From DASSUW01 sp963844405 (GTDB lineage: Bacteria; Actinomycetota; Thermoleophilia; Solirubrobacterales; Solirubrobacteraceae), in assembly GCA_963844405.1 (NCBI GenBank), contig CAWJNZ010000004.1, positions 1,054,001 through 1,118,000 of the forward strand: a stretch of DNA of 64,000 bases. The letters run 5' to 3'. Below, one piece after another: positions 1 to 8,587 of the stretch. The position numbers and the translations under genes were made by a program. Position 1 is the first letter of the stretch. Each line of letters opens with the position of its first letter. The notes under the pieces were generated by a model. It saw only the letters and a program-made list of their open reading frames with translations. It was not told the origin of the DNA and did not search any database.

Positions 1-349
1 GGCGGTGGAAGTCAACCCCGGAGGCCTCGTAGTCGTCCTCGCGCCCGCCGACCGCGACGCCGAGCACGAGCCGGCCGCCCGACACCCGGTCGAGGCTGGC
101 AGCCTGCTTGGCGACGAGCGCGCCGTTGGCGCGGTACGGCGCGATGAGGATCGTGGTGGCGAGCCGGATGCGCTCGGTGACCCCGGCGACCGCCGCCAGG
201 GCGATCAGCGGGTCGTAGTTGTCGTAGACGATCCGGTCGATGGTGCCGAGGCTCGAGAAGCCGCGGGCCTCCGCCCGCCGCGCCCACTCGAGAAGCTGGT
301 CCCGCCCGGTGCCGGGGATCGTCGCCGGCAGGCCGATAGCCACGTCCAT
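1..349 (-). CDS. LLM-class flavin/F420-dependent oxidoreductase, N-terminal part
   Basis: The 116 visible residues begin MDVAIGLPATIPGTG and contain the bacterial-luciferase-like pattern: a short beta strand, then EWARRAEARGFSSLGTIDR, DPLIALAAVAGVTERIRLATTI, and KQAASLDRVSGGRLVLGVAVG. That run is typical of luciferase-like monooxygenases, TIM-barrel enzymes that use FMN or F420. The gene runs off the left edge, so the C-terminal two thirds are not seen and cofactor choice cannot be decided. The ATG at 349 is preceded by a GAGGAGG ribosome-binding site about 8 nt upstream, which fixes the start. The secreted lysyl oxidase gene ends 34 nt upstream on the same strand, so the two could be co-transcribed. 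Family call is firm; the substrate is unknown. Confidence 0.85.
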   Translation of the reverse strand, partial: MDVAIGLPATIPGTGRDQLLEWARRAEARGFSSLGTIDRIVYDNYDPLIALAAVAGVTERIRLATTILIAPYRANGALVAKQAASLDRVSGGRLVLGVAVGGREDDYEASGVDFHR

Positions 350-382
350 CTCTCGTCCTCCTCACGCGCCTCTCATGGCCGG

Positions 383-1168
383 CTAGCGATTCGGGCCGGC
401 GCCGCAGAGCGTGCCGACGCAGGGGCTGTGGCCGACTGGCTCCACCTTCGCGTTGCCCTTGCTGTCGCGCTTCAGCCGGAAGCTCGCCCATGCCGTGTTG
501 TTGTCGTAGTTGGTCTCGTAGAAGGCCTGGTCCGGGTTGGACGTGGTGACGAGGTAGTAGACGCCCGGCGGCTGCCCGGTCAGCTCGAGCTCCTGGCCCT
601 CGGTCGCGTGGTGGTACTGGTCACCCCAGCCCGGCGAGATGCCCTGGTGCTGGTCGGGGAAGCAGTCCCAGAACGTGCGGTTCGGCGTGTTCGAGTTGCC
701 CTCGAGGCGGATGACGTCGATCAGGCAGAAGGTCGTCTTGATCGTCTGGCCGCCGACCACGCCGCCCATCACGCCCCGCGTCCCGTCGTCGCGCGCCGCG
801 CGGATCTCGAACAGCGCGACCGCCGTGATGTGCCAGTGGTTGTGCGCCGGGTGGAAGACGAACTCGCTCACGGGCTCGTCGAGGACCAGGCTGCCGAAGA
901 TGTCGAACACCTCCTGGTAGCCGGTCGTGGTGCCCGTCACCGGGTCGTGCTCAGGCCGCAGCCGCAGCGCCCCCTCCCCCGTGTTGCCGATCAGGTTGCT
1001 GAAGCGCAGGTACTCGTGCTGCTGGTTGTTCTGCACCGTGAACTGCCCGGGCACGGCGGCCCGCAGGTCCGGGAAGAGCCCAGGAAGGCCGCTGCCGGAG
1101 TGCGCGGCGGCGGGCGCGGCGACGGCGAGCAGGAAGCAGACGACGAACACCGGCGCGGCCAACCGCAT
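383..1168 (-). CDS. Secreted lysyl oxidase family protein
   Basis: The 261-residue protein has a Sec signal peptide (cleavage near AAA-HS, residue 22) and the lysyl oxidase copper site HPAHNHWH at 106-113. The residues that form the lysine tyrosylquinone cofactor in animal enzymes appear conserved: K144 in TIKTTFCLID, and Y185 in GISPGWGDQYHH, followed by the family tail PGVYYLVTTSNPDQAFYE and YDNN. Lysyl oxidases are copper amine oxidases that convert peptidyl lysine to allysine. In bacteria the physiological target is unknown and the enzyme would act outside the cell. The ATG at 1168 has an AAGGAGGG ribosome-binding site. Family assignment is strong; a role in crosslinking surface proteins is inference. 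Confidence 0.9.
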   Translation of the reverse strand: MRLAAPVFVVCFLLAVAAPAAAHSGSGLPGLFPDLRAAVPGQFTVQNNQQHEYLRFSNLIGNTGEGALRLRPEHDPVTGTTTGYQEVFDIFGSLVLDEPVSEFVFHPAHNHWHITAVALFEIRAARDDGTRGVMGGVVGGQTIKTTFCLIDVIRLEGNSNTPNRTFWDCFPDQHQGISPGWGDQYHHATEGQELELTGQPPGVYYLVTTSNPDQAFYETNYDNNTAWASFRLKRDSKGNAKVEPVGHSPCVGTLCGAGPNR

Positions 1169-1296
1169 GTGTGGCCCTCCTTGGAGACGGCAGAGGCGCG
1201 ACTCTCCCAGGAACGGCTGCGGCCGTCAACGACGTATCTCGCCTTGCCCCGGCGCGCTCTAGGAGAGAGGATCAGCTTCCCGAACCGAGGTGAGAG

Positions 1297-2043
1297 ATGG
1301 CCGTCCACATGGATGCCTTCAGCGGGCTCGACTCCGCGATCAAGGAGCTCGAGTTCAAGGTCACCGTCCTGCGCGGGGAAGAGCGCAAGCTCCAGCGCGA
1401 GCTGAAGCGGACTCGCGTGTACCCCGTCCGGCGCCGCGTGTACTTCTACGACACGCCCGCCCTCGACCTGGCTGCCCAGCGGCTGTTCCTGCGCGGGCGG
1501 GTGACCGAGGAGGACGACGACGACTCGACGGTCAAGCTCCGGCCGCTGCCCGACCTCGGGGTTCCCGCCCTGTGGGAGGCGACCGGCGGCTTCGAGATCG
1601 AGGCCGACGTGGTGGGCTCCAGGCAGGTCCCCTCGCTCAAGCTGGAGCACAAGCCGGATCCCGGAAGGGTCGCGAAGGTCGCCGGCGGCGACCTGAAGCC
1701 GCGCAAGCTGTTCAACGACGAGCAGGAGGCGATCATCGAGGCCGCCCTGCCGGCCGGGGTGGAGCTGGACGACCTCCGGGTGCTCGGACCGATCGACGCG
1801 CGCAAGTGGACCTTTCCCGCCGACATCCTCCCGCCGTACAAGCTGTGCGTCGAGGAGTGGTCGCTGCCGGACGCGAGCCGCTTCCTCGAGCTCTCGTTCA
1901 AGGCGCAGCGCGTCAACGGCGAGCGCGCGCAGGAGGCGTTCCACGCGCTGCTCGATCGGCTCCGGATCGGCCACGAGGGCGACAAGGACCCCAAGACCGA
2001 GCGGGTGCTCGGGTTCTTCGCCGAGCAGCTGCGCCCGGGCTAG
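1297..2043 (+). CDS. CYTH-domain (triphosphate tunnel enzyme-like) protein
   Basis: A 248-residue cytoplasmic protein without signal or membrane segments. The ExExK signature of CYTH proteins is present as ELEFK at residues 17-21, but it follows a short leader instead of sitting at the very start. It is followed by basic/acidic strands: RRRVYFYDTPALDL, LFLRGRVTEE, STVKLRPLP, LKLEHKPD and a late CVEEW / FLELSFKA pair. These fit the tunnel of alternating charged residues that binds triphosphates and divalent metal. CYTH members include class IV adenylate cyclases, thiamine triphosphatases and inorganic triphosphatases; sequence alone does not decide between them. The ATG has a GAGGTGAG ribosome-binding site. 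It stands alone between minus-strand genes. Confidence 0.7.
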   Translation: MAVHMDAFSGLDSAIKELEFKVTVLRGEERKLQRELKRTRVYPVRRRVYFYDTPALDLAAQRLFLRGRVTEEDDDDSTVKLRPLPDLGVPALWEATGGFEIEADVVGSRQVPSLKLEHKPDPGRVAKVAGGDLKPRKLFNDEQEAIIEAALPAGVELDDLRVLGPIDARKWTFPADILPPYKLCVEEWSLPDASRFLELSFKAQRVNGERAQEAFHALLDRLRIGHEGDKDPKTERVLGFFAEQLRPG

Positions 2044-2099
2044 CGCTCGATCCGGTGGCCGTGACGCGCCGTATCGCGCGACCGTCCGATGCGGCCAGA

Positions 2100-4316
2100 C
2101 TACCCAGAGTGCTTCGGCCATCTCGTGAGATCGGGGCTCGACATTCTCGCCCGTCGCATGCGGCTGACCGCCGTCTCGGCCAGGACCATGAACTCGCCTA
2201 GCGGACTGCTGCGTGCTGCGTTGGCTCTCGCTATGGCATCCGCGACTTCGTAGACCGCGGGTTCCCTGGCGTCGTCGACCCCGGACGAGACAGCCTCGGT
2301 GAGCGCCGCGGTCAGGGCGGCCGTGACCAGCACCTTCGTCACCGCCGGTCGCACCGGACGTTTCACCGCGGTGACCGACGTTTCGTCCGATACCAAGACA
2401 TCGCGCCAGGACCGTGTGCTGGCGAGCAAGATGTCCGTGATCGCCAGCCGGTCGATCAGCGACGTGAGCGGGCTCGGTTCCAGTGTCTCGGATCGCCCTT
2501 CACCGTACGCCTTGGTCCTCAGCGCTCTTAGGGTCTGGACGAGGTCCTCCGCGAGCACAAACGGGACGAGCTGGTCGATCGACACGACGTCATGAGCCCG
2601 TCTCAGCTCGACGCAGCGGCGAGCGACGCGGATGAGGTCGCGCGGGATGCCGCCGCTCCACGCATGCGCGATCGCGCTGAGTGCCCGCGGCCAGCCCAGG
2701 GCCCTCGCCGAGAGAACCTCGTGAGCGTCCTCGCAGGTCAGGCGTCGAAGCTCGATGACCGAGTCGAACGACGAGTCGAACACGTCGCGCGTCGCGACGC
2801 CGCGTAGGGCGAAGCGCGTGATGGCGTCGTTGGAGACCGAGACGACGAAGTGCACGCCGGAGATGCGGAAGAGGTCCTTCAGGCTGTTGACCGTCGCGAC
2901 GATGTCGTCGGAGCTCGCCATCTTGTCGAGCTCGTCGACCGCGATCGCCACGCGGCCGGTGCTCGGCTTCTCCTCCTTGCTCTGTGCCTCGAGATGCCGA
3001 CGGAGGAAGTTGGCCAGATCCGCCACAGCTTCGGGTCGCGATCTCTCTCGTTCCCTCCTCGTCGCCGCGTCGGCATCCTCGGTCGTGAAGAAGAGCTGGG
3101 TAAACCGCAGCGACGTCTTCGACGACTGGGTCTCCTCGACGGAGTACCGCAGTGCCTCCACCTCCCGCGCGGCGTTTCCCACGACGCCAGGCGCGGTGCC
3201 GGCTTCCCCCACAGAGCCCGCTCCGCTGATGATGCTCACGACAAGGCTCGCCCAGAGGAAGAGGGCGCCCAATGTCGTCGCTGTGCCCAGCCCCTGAAAG
3301 AAGGCGCCGGCCACGAGGTCGATGCTGATGAGAGAGGCGCCGGTCAATCCGGATACGACGGCGACGAGAAACCGTCTTGACCGTGCGCGTTGGGCCGCCG
3401 TGATGTCCAGCTCGCCCAAGACATCCTCGGCTCCGCGACGGCGAAGTATCGCCATCGCGCTCTCGTAGTGGATCCTTCGCAGAAGCGCGTCGGGGTCGTA
3501 GTGCACGGGCGCGGGGACGACGGCCGCCGCATCGAACAGATCGATGTCGGCCGTCAGTACGCGGATCAGCGTCGACTTGCCGATCCCACGAGGGCCGGCG
3601 ATGGCCAGCGCCGACGTCTCGACGTTCTCGATCAAGGTCCGAAGTCGGGTGATGTCCGGCGTATCGGTCGGATCCGCGGACTCGAGCTCCACGAGGGCTG
3701 GTGCCCTCGACGTGAGCTTGATGTCTCCACGCCCCTCGCCTTCGGCCCGTACGCGCAAGCGAAGCTGACGATCAACCTCGTAGTCCAACCTCCTTTCGAG
3801 AGCTGCTGTAGCGCTCAGCTCGCGCGTCTCACCGTCGGCGACTCGCCGCGCCGCACGTGACGCCCTGTGAAACCAGATCCAGACGAGCCTTGCCCCGACG
3901 AGCAGTGTCAGCGCTCCCAACAAGAACCCGGCGACCAGGCTGCCAGACACCTCGAGCACCCGCCCGCGGCGAACACGCAGGAAGTTGTCACCGCTCATAG
4001 AGAGGCCGATGGCGACAGCCGCTACGAGCGCGATGGCCAAGAGCACGAACACAGCGCAGATGCCGCGAACCCGCCTCTTGTGCGCAGCGAAGTGTGCCTG
4101 GGCGCGTGCGACAGCGGCACGAGCGCGCGCCCCTTCCCCGAGCTGGGTCTTCAGGCGCTCTGAGATCTTAGTCTCAGCGTCGTCGGCTTCCAGCTCCGGA
4201 CTCAGCGACGATTCGGCGAACTCCGGCTGCTCGAGGCGTCTCGCGATCCGGTCACGAAGCGCATCGCGAGTCGCCTCGATCGGCGTCGTTTCCGCACTGT
4301 CGGACGGTGCGGTCAC
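2100..4316 (-). CDS. KAP-like membrane P-loop NTPase
   Basis: A 738-residue protein with a charged cytoplasmic N-terminus, two TM helices at about 86-105 and 123-149, a Walker A motif GPRGIGKST at 241-249, two or more TM segments at about 316-365 inserted inside the NTPase domain, and a Walker B motif VAIAVDELDK at 456-465. Hydrophobic segments interrupting the P-loop domain between Walker A and Walker B are the hallmark of KAP NTPases (Kidins220/ARMS, PifA). The tail carries helical DNA-unrelated sequence. The start is taken as GTG at 4316, only 2 nt after the stop of the persulfide dioxygenase gene. A GTG at 4325 would overlap that gene. KAP proteins are membrane-associated signalling or exclusion ATPases (PifA blocks phage T7), so a defence role is possible but unproven. 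Confidence 0.65.
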   Translation of the reverse strand: MTAPSDSAETTPIEATRDALRDRIARRLEQPEFAESSLSPELEADDAETKISERLKTQLGEGARARAAVARAQAHFAAHKRRVRGICAVFVLLAIALVAAVAIGLSMSGDNFLRVRRGRVLEVSGSLVAGFLLGALTLLVGARLVWIWFHRASRAARRVADGETRELSATAALERRLDYEVDRQLRLRVRAEGEGRGDIKLTSRAPALVELESADPTDTPDITRLRTLIENVETSALAIAGPRGIGKSTLIRVLTADIDLFDAAAVVPAPVHYDPDALLRRIHYESAMAILRRRGAEDVLGELDITAAQRARSRRFLVAVVSGLTGASLISIDLVAGAFFQGLGTATTLGALFLWASLVVSIISGAGSVGEAGTAPGVVGNAAREVEALRYSVEETQSSKTSLRFTQLFFTTEDADAATRRERERSRPEAVADLANFLRRHLEAQSKEEKPSTGRVAIAVDELDKMASSDDIVATVNSLKDLFRISGVHFVVSVSNDAITRFALRGVATRDVFDSSFDSVIELRRLTCEDAHEVLSARALGWPRALSAIAHAWSGGIPRDLIRVARRCVELRRAHDVVSIDQLVPFVLAEDLVQTLRALRTKAYGEGRSETLEPSPLTSLIDRLAITDILLASTRSWRDVLVSDETSVTAVKRPVRPAVTKVLVTAALTAALTEAVSSGVDDAREPAVYEVADAIARANAARSSPLGEFMVLAETAVSRMRRARMSSPDLTRWPKHSG

Positions 4317-4318
4317 CC

Positions 4319-5683
4319 TTACCACTCGACCGGGTGGCCGAGGCGCTGCCAGGCCGGGACGCCGCCGTCGATGACGTGGATCACGTGATCCGCGCCGTGG
4401 CGCGCGACGAGGCTGGCGGCGACCGCCGCCCGCTGCCCTGAGCCGCAGACGACGGCGATCGGGCGGGCGGGGTCGAGCCCGGAAGGCAGCGCGTCGATGT
4501 CGTGCCACGGCGTGTGGACCGAGCCGGGGATGTGGCCGTCGTCCCACTCGCTGTGCTCGCGCACGTCGAGGATCTGGGCGTCGACGCCGGGCAGGTCCCT
4601 GAGCGGGAGGCGGTCGATCCTCGCCACCTCGCGCTTCTCCTGGCGCCAGCTCGTCATCCCGCCGTGCAGGAACCCGGCCAGGCGGCGGATGCCGACGGCC
4701 ACGGCGAGCCGGCCGGCCTGGCGGCCGTCCTCGTCGTCGCGCCCGACGAACACGATGTCCTGCTCGCGGTCGGCGAGCCAGGCGAGCTTGGAGCCGAAGC
4801 CGGCGTTGAGCATCGGGATCGCGACGGCGCCGGGGATGTGGGCGTCGTCGAACTGCTGGTCGGTCCGGACGTCGACGAGCATCGCGCCCGCCGAGCGGCG
4901 CTGCTCGACCTGGCGCGGCGCCAGCGGCAGCAGCTCGACGCCGTCGGTCAGCAGCGGGCCGCGGTTGAGATCGACGATCGCGCGGAAGTTCGGCGGCTGC
5001 GGGCCGAGCCCGGCCAGCGCGCGGTCCACGAACTCGTCCTCGTCGGCGATCGTCAGCACCGGGTTGTGGCGCCGCTCGAAGCCGATCGTCGACGAGGTCT
5101 TCATGTCCATCCCCGGGCCGCCGCACATCGAGCCGCCGAGGTGGCCGGGCCACACCTCGACGTCCTCGCGCAGCGACAGCAGCTTCTCGGTGAGCGAGCG
5201 GAAGATGCCGCGCGCGCCGTCGGACTTCTCGATCGCCAGGTCGGGCCGCGCGACGTCGCCGACGAAGAGCGTGTCGCCCGTCAGCACCGCCCACGGCTCC
5301 TCGCCGCGGCGCGTGTCGACCAGCGCGAACGCCGTGTGCTCGGGCCGGTGGCCCGGCGTGTGGAGCGCCCGCACGACCAGCGCGCCGAGCTCCCACGCGT
5401 CGCCGTCGTCGAACGGCTCGTGGTCGTAGTCCGGCTCGGCGAGGCGGTGGATGTGGATGGACGCGCCGGTCGCGGCCGCTAGCCTGCCGTGCCCCGAGAC
5501 ATGGTCGGCATGGTTGTGCGTCTCGAAGACGTGCTCGATGCGCACCCCCATGTACCGCGCCAGCTCGAGGTAGTCGTCGACCTCGAAGCGCGGGTCCACG
5601 ACGGCAGCCACCCCGTCCTTCTCGTCACCGATCAGATAGGAAGCACAGCCCAGGTCGTCATGGATGAGTTGACGGAAGATCAC
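4319..5683 (-). CDS. Persulfide dioxygenase-like MBL-fold protein with two rhodanese domains
   Basis: A 454-residue protein. The N-terminal metallo-beta-lactamase fold carries THNHADH at 55-61, with further metal-site segments HTPGHRPEH, LTGDTLFVGDVARPD and VWPGHLGGSMCG, as in ETHE1/Blh persulfide dioxygenases that oxidise glutathione or other persulfides to sulfite. Two rhodanese domains follow (about 265-350 and 365-454). The first lacks a cysteine at its active loop (FVGRDDEDG), while the second keeps it (VVCGSGQRA), so only the second should transfer sulfur. The start is GTG at 5683, with GAGAGGG 7 nt upstream. It is divergent from cysD, and the two start regions overlap. The 2-nt spacing to the KAP-like NTPase suggests one transcript. 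Sulfite made here could be linked to the adjacent sulfur assimilation genes, which is inference. Confidence 0.85.
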   Translation of the reverse strand: MIFRQLIHDDLGCASYLIGDEKDGVAAVVDPRFEVDDYLELARYMGVRIEHVFETHNHADHVSGHGRLAAATGASIHIHRLAEPDYDHEPFDDGDAWELGALVVRALHTPGHRPEHTAFALVDTRRGEEPWAVLTGDTLFVGDVARPDLAIEKSDGARGIFRSLTEKLLSLREDVEVWPGHLGGSMCGGPGMDMKTSSTIGFERRHNPVLTIADEDEFVDRALAGLGPQPPNFRAIVDLNRGPLLTDGVELLPLAPRQVEQRRSAGAMLVDVRTDQQFDDAHIPGAVAIPMLNAGFGSKLAWLADREQDIVFVGRDDEDGRQAGRLAVAVGIRRLAGFLHGGMTSWRQEKREVARIDRLPLRDLPGVDAQILDVREHSEWDDGHIPGSVHTPWHDIDALPSGLDPARPIAVVCGSGQRAAVAASLVARHGADHVIHVIDGGVPAWQRLGHPVEW

Positions 5684-6619
5684 GTGCGGACCCTCTCACA
5701 GCTCGAGGAGCTGGAGGCCGAGTCGATCCACGTCATGCGCGAGGTGGCGGCAGAGTTCGAGCGGCCGGTGCTCCTCTTCTCGGGCGGCAAGGACTCGATC
5801 GTGCTGCTCCGGCTCGCCGAGAAGGCGTTCCGGCCGGGGGCCTTCCCGTTCCCGGTCATGCACGTCGACACGGGCCACAACTTCCCCGAGGTGCTCGAGT
5901 TCCGCGACCGCCGCGTGGCCGAGCTGGGCGAGCGGCTGATCGTCGCCTCCGTGCAGGCGTCGATCGACAAGGGCCGCGCGGTCGAGACCGGCCCCTCGCG
6001 CAACCGCCTGCAGACCGTCACGCTGCTCGACGCCATCACCGAGCACCGGTTCGACGCCGCCTTCGGCGGCGCCCGCCGCGACGAGGAGCGCGCACGCGCG
6101 AAGGAGCGGATCTTCTCCTTCCGCGACGAGCACGGCCAGTGGGACCCGCGCGCCCAGCGGCCGGAGCTCTGGAACCTCTACAACGGCGCCGTCCGCCAGG
6201 GCGAGCACGCGCGCGTGTTCCCGATCTCGAACTGGACCGAGCTCGACGTCTGGCGCTACATCGGCGCCGAGGGCCTCGAGCTGCCGTCGATCTACTACGC
6301 GCACGAGCGTGAGGTCTTCGAGCGCGACGGCATGCTCTACGCGGTCAGCGACCACGTCGAGCGCACCGAGGACGAGCCGGCCTTCACCGCGCGCGTCCGC
6401 TACCGCACCGTCGGCGACATGACGATCACCGGCGCCGTCCGCTCCGACGCGACGACGACCGAGGACGTGATCGCCGAGACGCTCGCCACCCGTGTCTCCG
6501 AGCGCGGTGCCACCCGCGCCGACGACCGCACGAGCGAGGCCGCCATGGAGGACCGCAAGCGCGAGGGCTACTTCAGTGCTCCCTCCCGCACACCCCGACA
6601 CGACTGGATCGGCCGCTGA
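5660..6619 (+). CDS. cysD: Sulfate adenylyltransferase subunit 2
   Basis: A 319-residue CysD. The PP-loop ATP pyrophosphatase motif SGGKDSIVLL follows the family start QLEELEAESIHVMREVAAEF. FGGARRDEERARAKERIFSFRD, the WNLYNG segment, FPISNWTELDVWRYI and the basic C-terminus are all present. With CysN it makes adenosine 5'-phosphosulfate from ATP and sulfate. ATG 5660 overlaps the divergent persulfide dioxygenase start by 24 nt. An alternative GTG at 5684 has a GGAAG site 6 nt upstream and lies back to back with the divergent GTG at 5683 in a CACGTG palindrome, so the true start is unsettled. The cysN-cysC fusion follows 120 nt downstream in the same direction. Confidence 0.93.
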   Translation: MDELTEDHVRTLSQLEELEAESIHVMREVAAEFERPVLLFSGGKDSIVLLRLAEKAFRPGAFPFPVMHVDTGHNFPEVLEFRDRRVAELGERLIVASVQASIDKGRAVETGPSRNRLQTVTLLDAITEHRFDAAFGGARRDEERARAKERIFSFRDEHGQWDPRAQRPELWNLYNGAVRQGEHARVFPISNWTELDVWRYIGAEGLELPSIYYAHEREVFERDGMLYAVSDHVERTEDEPAFTARVRYRTVGDMTITGAVRSDATTTEDVIAETLATRVSERGATRADDRTSEAAMEDRKREGYFSAPSRTPRHDWIGR

Positions 6620-6739
6620 TCGCCGCCTGGCGGCGTCCTCGACCCTTGAAATCCCAGAGGGATTCCTGCAGGTCTGCGTCCTTGCCACGCGACGCCAGCG
6701 ACCGCCCAGACGCGCCGGGGCGCACGGGAGGAAGCACTG

Positions 6740-8587
6740 ATGCCCGACCTCGTCCGCCTCGCCACCGCGGGCTCGGTCGACGACGGCAAGTCGACGCTCA
6801 TCGGCCGCCTGCTCTACGACTCCAAGGCGCTGATGGCCGACCAGATCGACGACGCCGAGGTCGACCTGTCGCGGCTGACAGACGGCCTGCGGGCCGAGCG
6901 CGAGCAGGGCATCACGATCGACGTGGCCTACCGCTTCTTCGCGACGCCTCGCCGCTCCTTCATCATCGCCGACACCCCCGGCCACGTCAGCTACACGCGC
7001 AACATGGTCACCGGGGCGTCGACCGCCGACATCGCGGTCGTGCTGATCGACGCCCGCAACGGCGTCGTCGAGCAGTCGCGGCGTCACGCGTACCTGTCGG
7101 CGCTGCTCGGCATCCGGCACATCGTCGGCTGCGTGAACAAGATGGACCTCGTCGACTGGGACGAGGCCGCCTTCCGCGCGATCGAGCGCGACTTCGCCGA
7201 GCTGCTGGCGCGGCTGGACGTCCCGGACGGGGGCGTGATCCCGGTCTCGGCGCTGCACGGCGACTACGTGGTCGAGCCGACGGACGCCGCGCCGTGGTAC
7301 GACGGCCCGCCGATCCTCACCCACCTCGAGGAGCTCGAGGTCGCCTCCGACCGCAACCTCGACGACGCGCGGCTCCCGGTGCAGTGGGTCGTGCGCTCCA
7401 CCGACTACCGCGGCTCCGCCGGCCAGGTGGCGAGCGGCGTCCTGCGGCCGGGCGACGAGGTGCTCGTGCTGCCGCAGGGCGAGCGCACGACGATCGAGCG
7501 GATCGACACCTTCGACGGGCCGCTCGAGGAGGCCGTCCCGCCGCAGTCGGTCACCGTCGTGCTGGCCGACGACGTCGACGCCGGCCGCGGCCACATGATC
7601 GTCGCTCCCGACGACCCGCCGCGCGTCGCCCGCCGGCTCGACGCCCGGCTGTGCTGGATGGCCGATACGCCCGCCGTCTCCGGCGCCCGCTACGTCCTCA
7701 AGCACACCACCCGCCGCGTCCGCGCGCGGCTCGAGTCGATCAACTCGCGGCTCGACGTCCACACGCTCGCCGACGTCGCCCACCCCGGCGAGCTCGAGCT
7801 CAACGACATCGGCCGCGTGCACCTCGACCTCGCCGCGCCCGTGATGGCGGAGCCGTACGCGCGCAACCGCGTCACCGGCGCCTTCATCCTCGTCGACGAG
7901 ACGACCAACGCCACCGTGGCGGCCGGGATGGTGCTCGCCGCGCACGAGGACCCCGGCCCGCCGGCGGGCCCGCACAGCCCCGACGTCATCTGGCACGAGC
8001 CGGCGCTCCCGCGCCGCCAGCGCTGGGCCGTGCTCGGACTGCGCGGCGCCACCGTCTGGCTCACCGGCCTGCCCGCGTCCGGCAAGTCGACGATCGCCGA
8101 GGAGCTCGAGCGCCAGCTCGTGGCGAGCGGCCACCCCGCCTACCTGCTCGACGGCGAGAACGTCCGCCACGGCCTCAGCGGCGACCTCGGCTTCTCCGCG
8201 GCCGACCGCCACGAGCACGCCCGCCGCGTCGCCAGCGTCGCGCGCATGCTCGCCGACGCCGGCCTGGTCACCGTCGTCGCGCTCGTCTCCCCCGCCGCCG
8301 CCGACCGCGAGGCGGCGCGCCTGCTCCACGAGGAGGCGGGGCTGGACTTCGTCGAGGCGTGGGTCGACACCCCGATCGAGGAGTGCGAGCGCCGCGACCC
8401 GCACGGCATGTACGCGCGCGCCCGCGCGGGGACGCTGTCCGGCTTCACGGGCGTCGACGCCCCGTACGAGCCGCCCGAGGCGCCGGACGTGCGGCTCCGC
8501 GGGGCCGAGGAGACCGTCGAGCAGTCAGTCGCGCGTGTCCTGGCGGCGCTGGAGGCGCGCGGCCACCGCCGCCGCGTCGGCCGCTGA
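6740..8587 (+). CDS. cysNC: Bifunctional sulfate adenylyltransferase subunit 1 / APS kinase
   Basis: A 615-residue fusion. Residues about 1-420 are the CysN GTPase, with G1 GSVDDGKST, the switch region EREQGITIDVAYRFF, G3 DTPGH and G4 NKMD, followed by EF-Tu-like beta barrels. Residues about 440-610 are an APS kinase, with its own P-loop TGLPASGKST, the LLDGENVRHGL segment and the FVEAWVDTP strand. It activates sulfate to APS and then PAPS, with GTP hydrolysis driving APS formation; the same fusion is known as NodQ. The ATG is preceded by GGGAGGAAG. Its last 63 nt overlap the tail of the convergent minus-strand secreted protein gene. No reductase genes are in view, so the later steps must lie elsewhere. 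Confidence 0.95.
   Translation: MPDLVRLATAGSVDDGKSTLIGRLLYDSKALMADQIDDAEVDLSRLTDGLRAEREQGITIDVAYRFFATPRRSFIIADTPGHVSYTRNMVTGASTADIAVVLIDARNGVVEQSRRHAYLSALLGIRHIVGCVNKMDLVDWDEAAFRAIERDFAELLARLDVPDGGVIPVSALHGDYVVEPTDAAPWYDGPPILTHLEELEVASDRNLDDARLPVQWVVRSTDYRGSAGQVASGVLRPGDEVLVLPQGERTTIERIDTFDGPLEEAVPPQSVTVVLADDVDAGRGHMIVAPDDPPRVARRLDARLCWMADTPAVSGARYVLKHTTRRVRARLESINSRLDVHTLADVAHPGELELNDIGRVHLDLAAPVMAEPYARNRVTGAFILVDETTNATVAAGMVLAAHEDPGPPAGPHSPDVIWHEPALPRRQRWAVLGLRGATVWLTGLPASGKSTIAEELERQLVASGHPAYLLDGENVRHGLSGDLGFSAADRHEHARRVASVARMLADAGLVTVVALVSPAAADREAARLLHEEAGLDFVEAWVDTPIEECERRDPHGMYARARAGTLSGFTGVDAPYEPPEAPDVRLRGAEETVEQSVARVLAALEARGHRRRVGR

Noticed and set aside
2299..4163. Several plus-strand frames opposite the KAP-like NTPase
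   Set aside because: They are Ser/Arg-rich and fragmentary with no motifs; the minus-strand protein has clear Walker motifs and membrane helices.
5696..8404. A 902-codon minus-strand open frame opposite cysD and cysNC
   Set aside because: It has only low-complexity Asp/Val/Gly/Arg-rich sequence and mirrors the well-conserved CysD and CysNC on the other strand. It is a GC-rich shadow.
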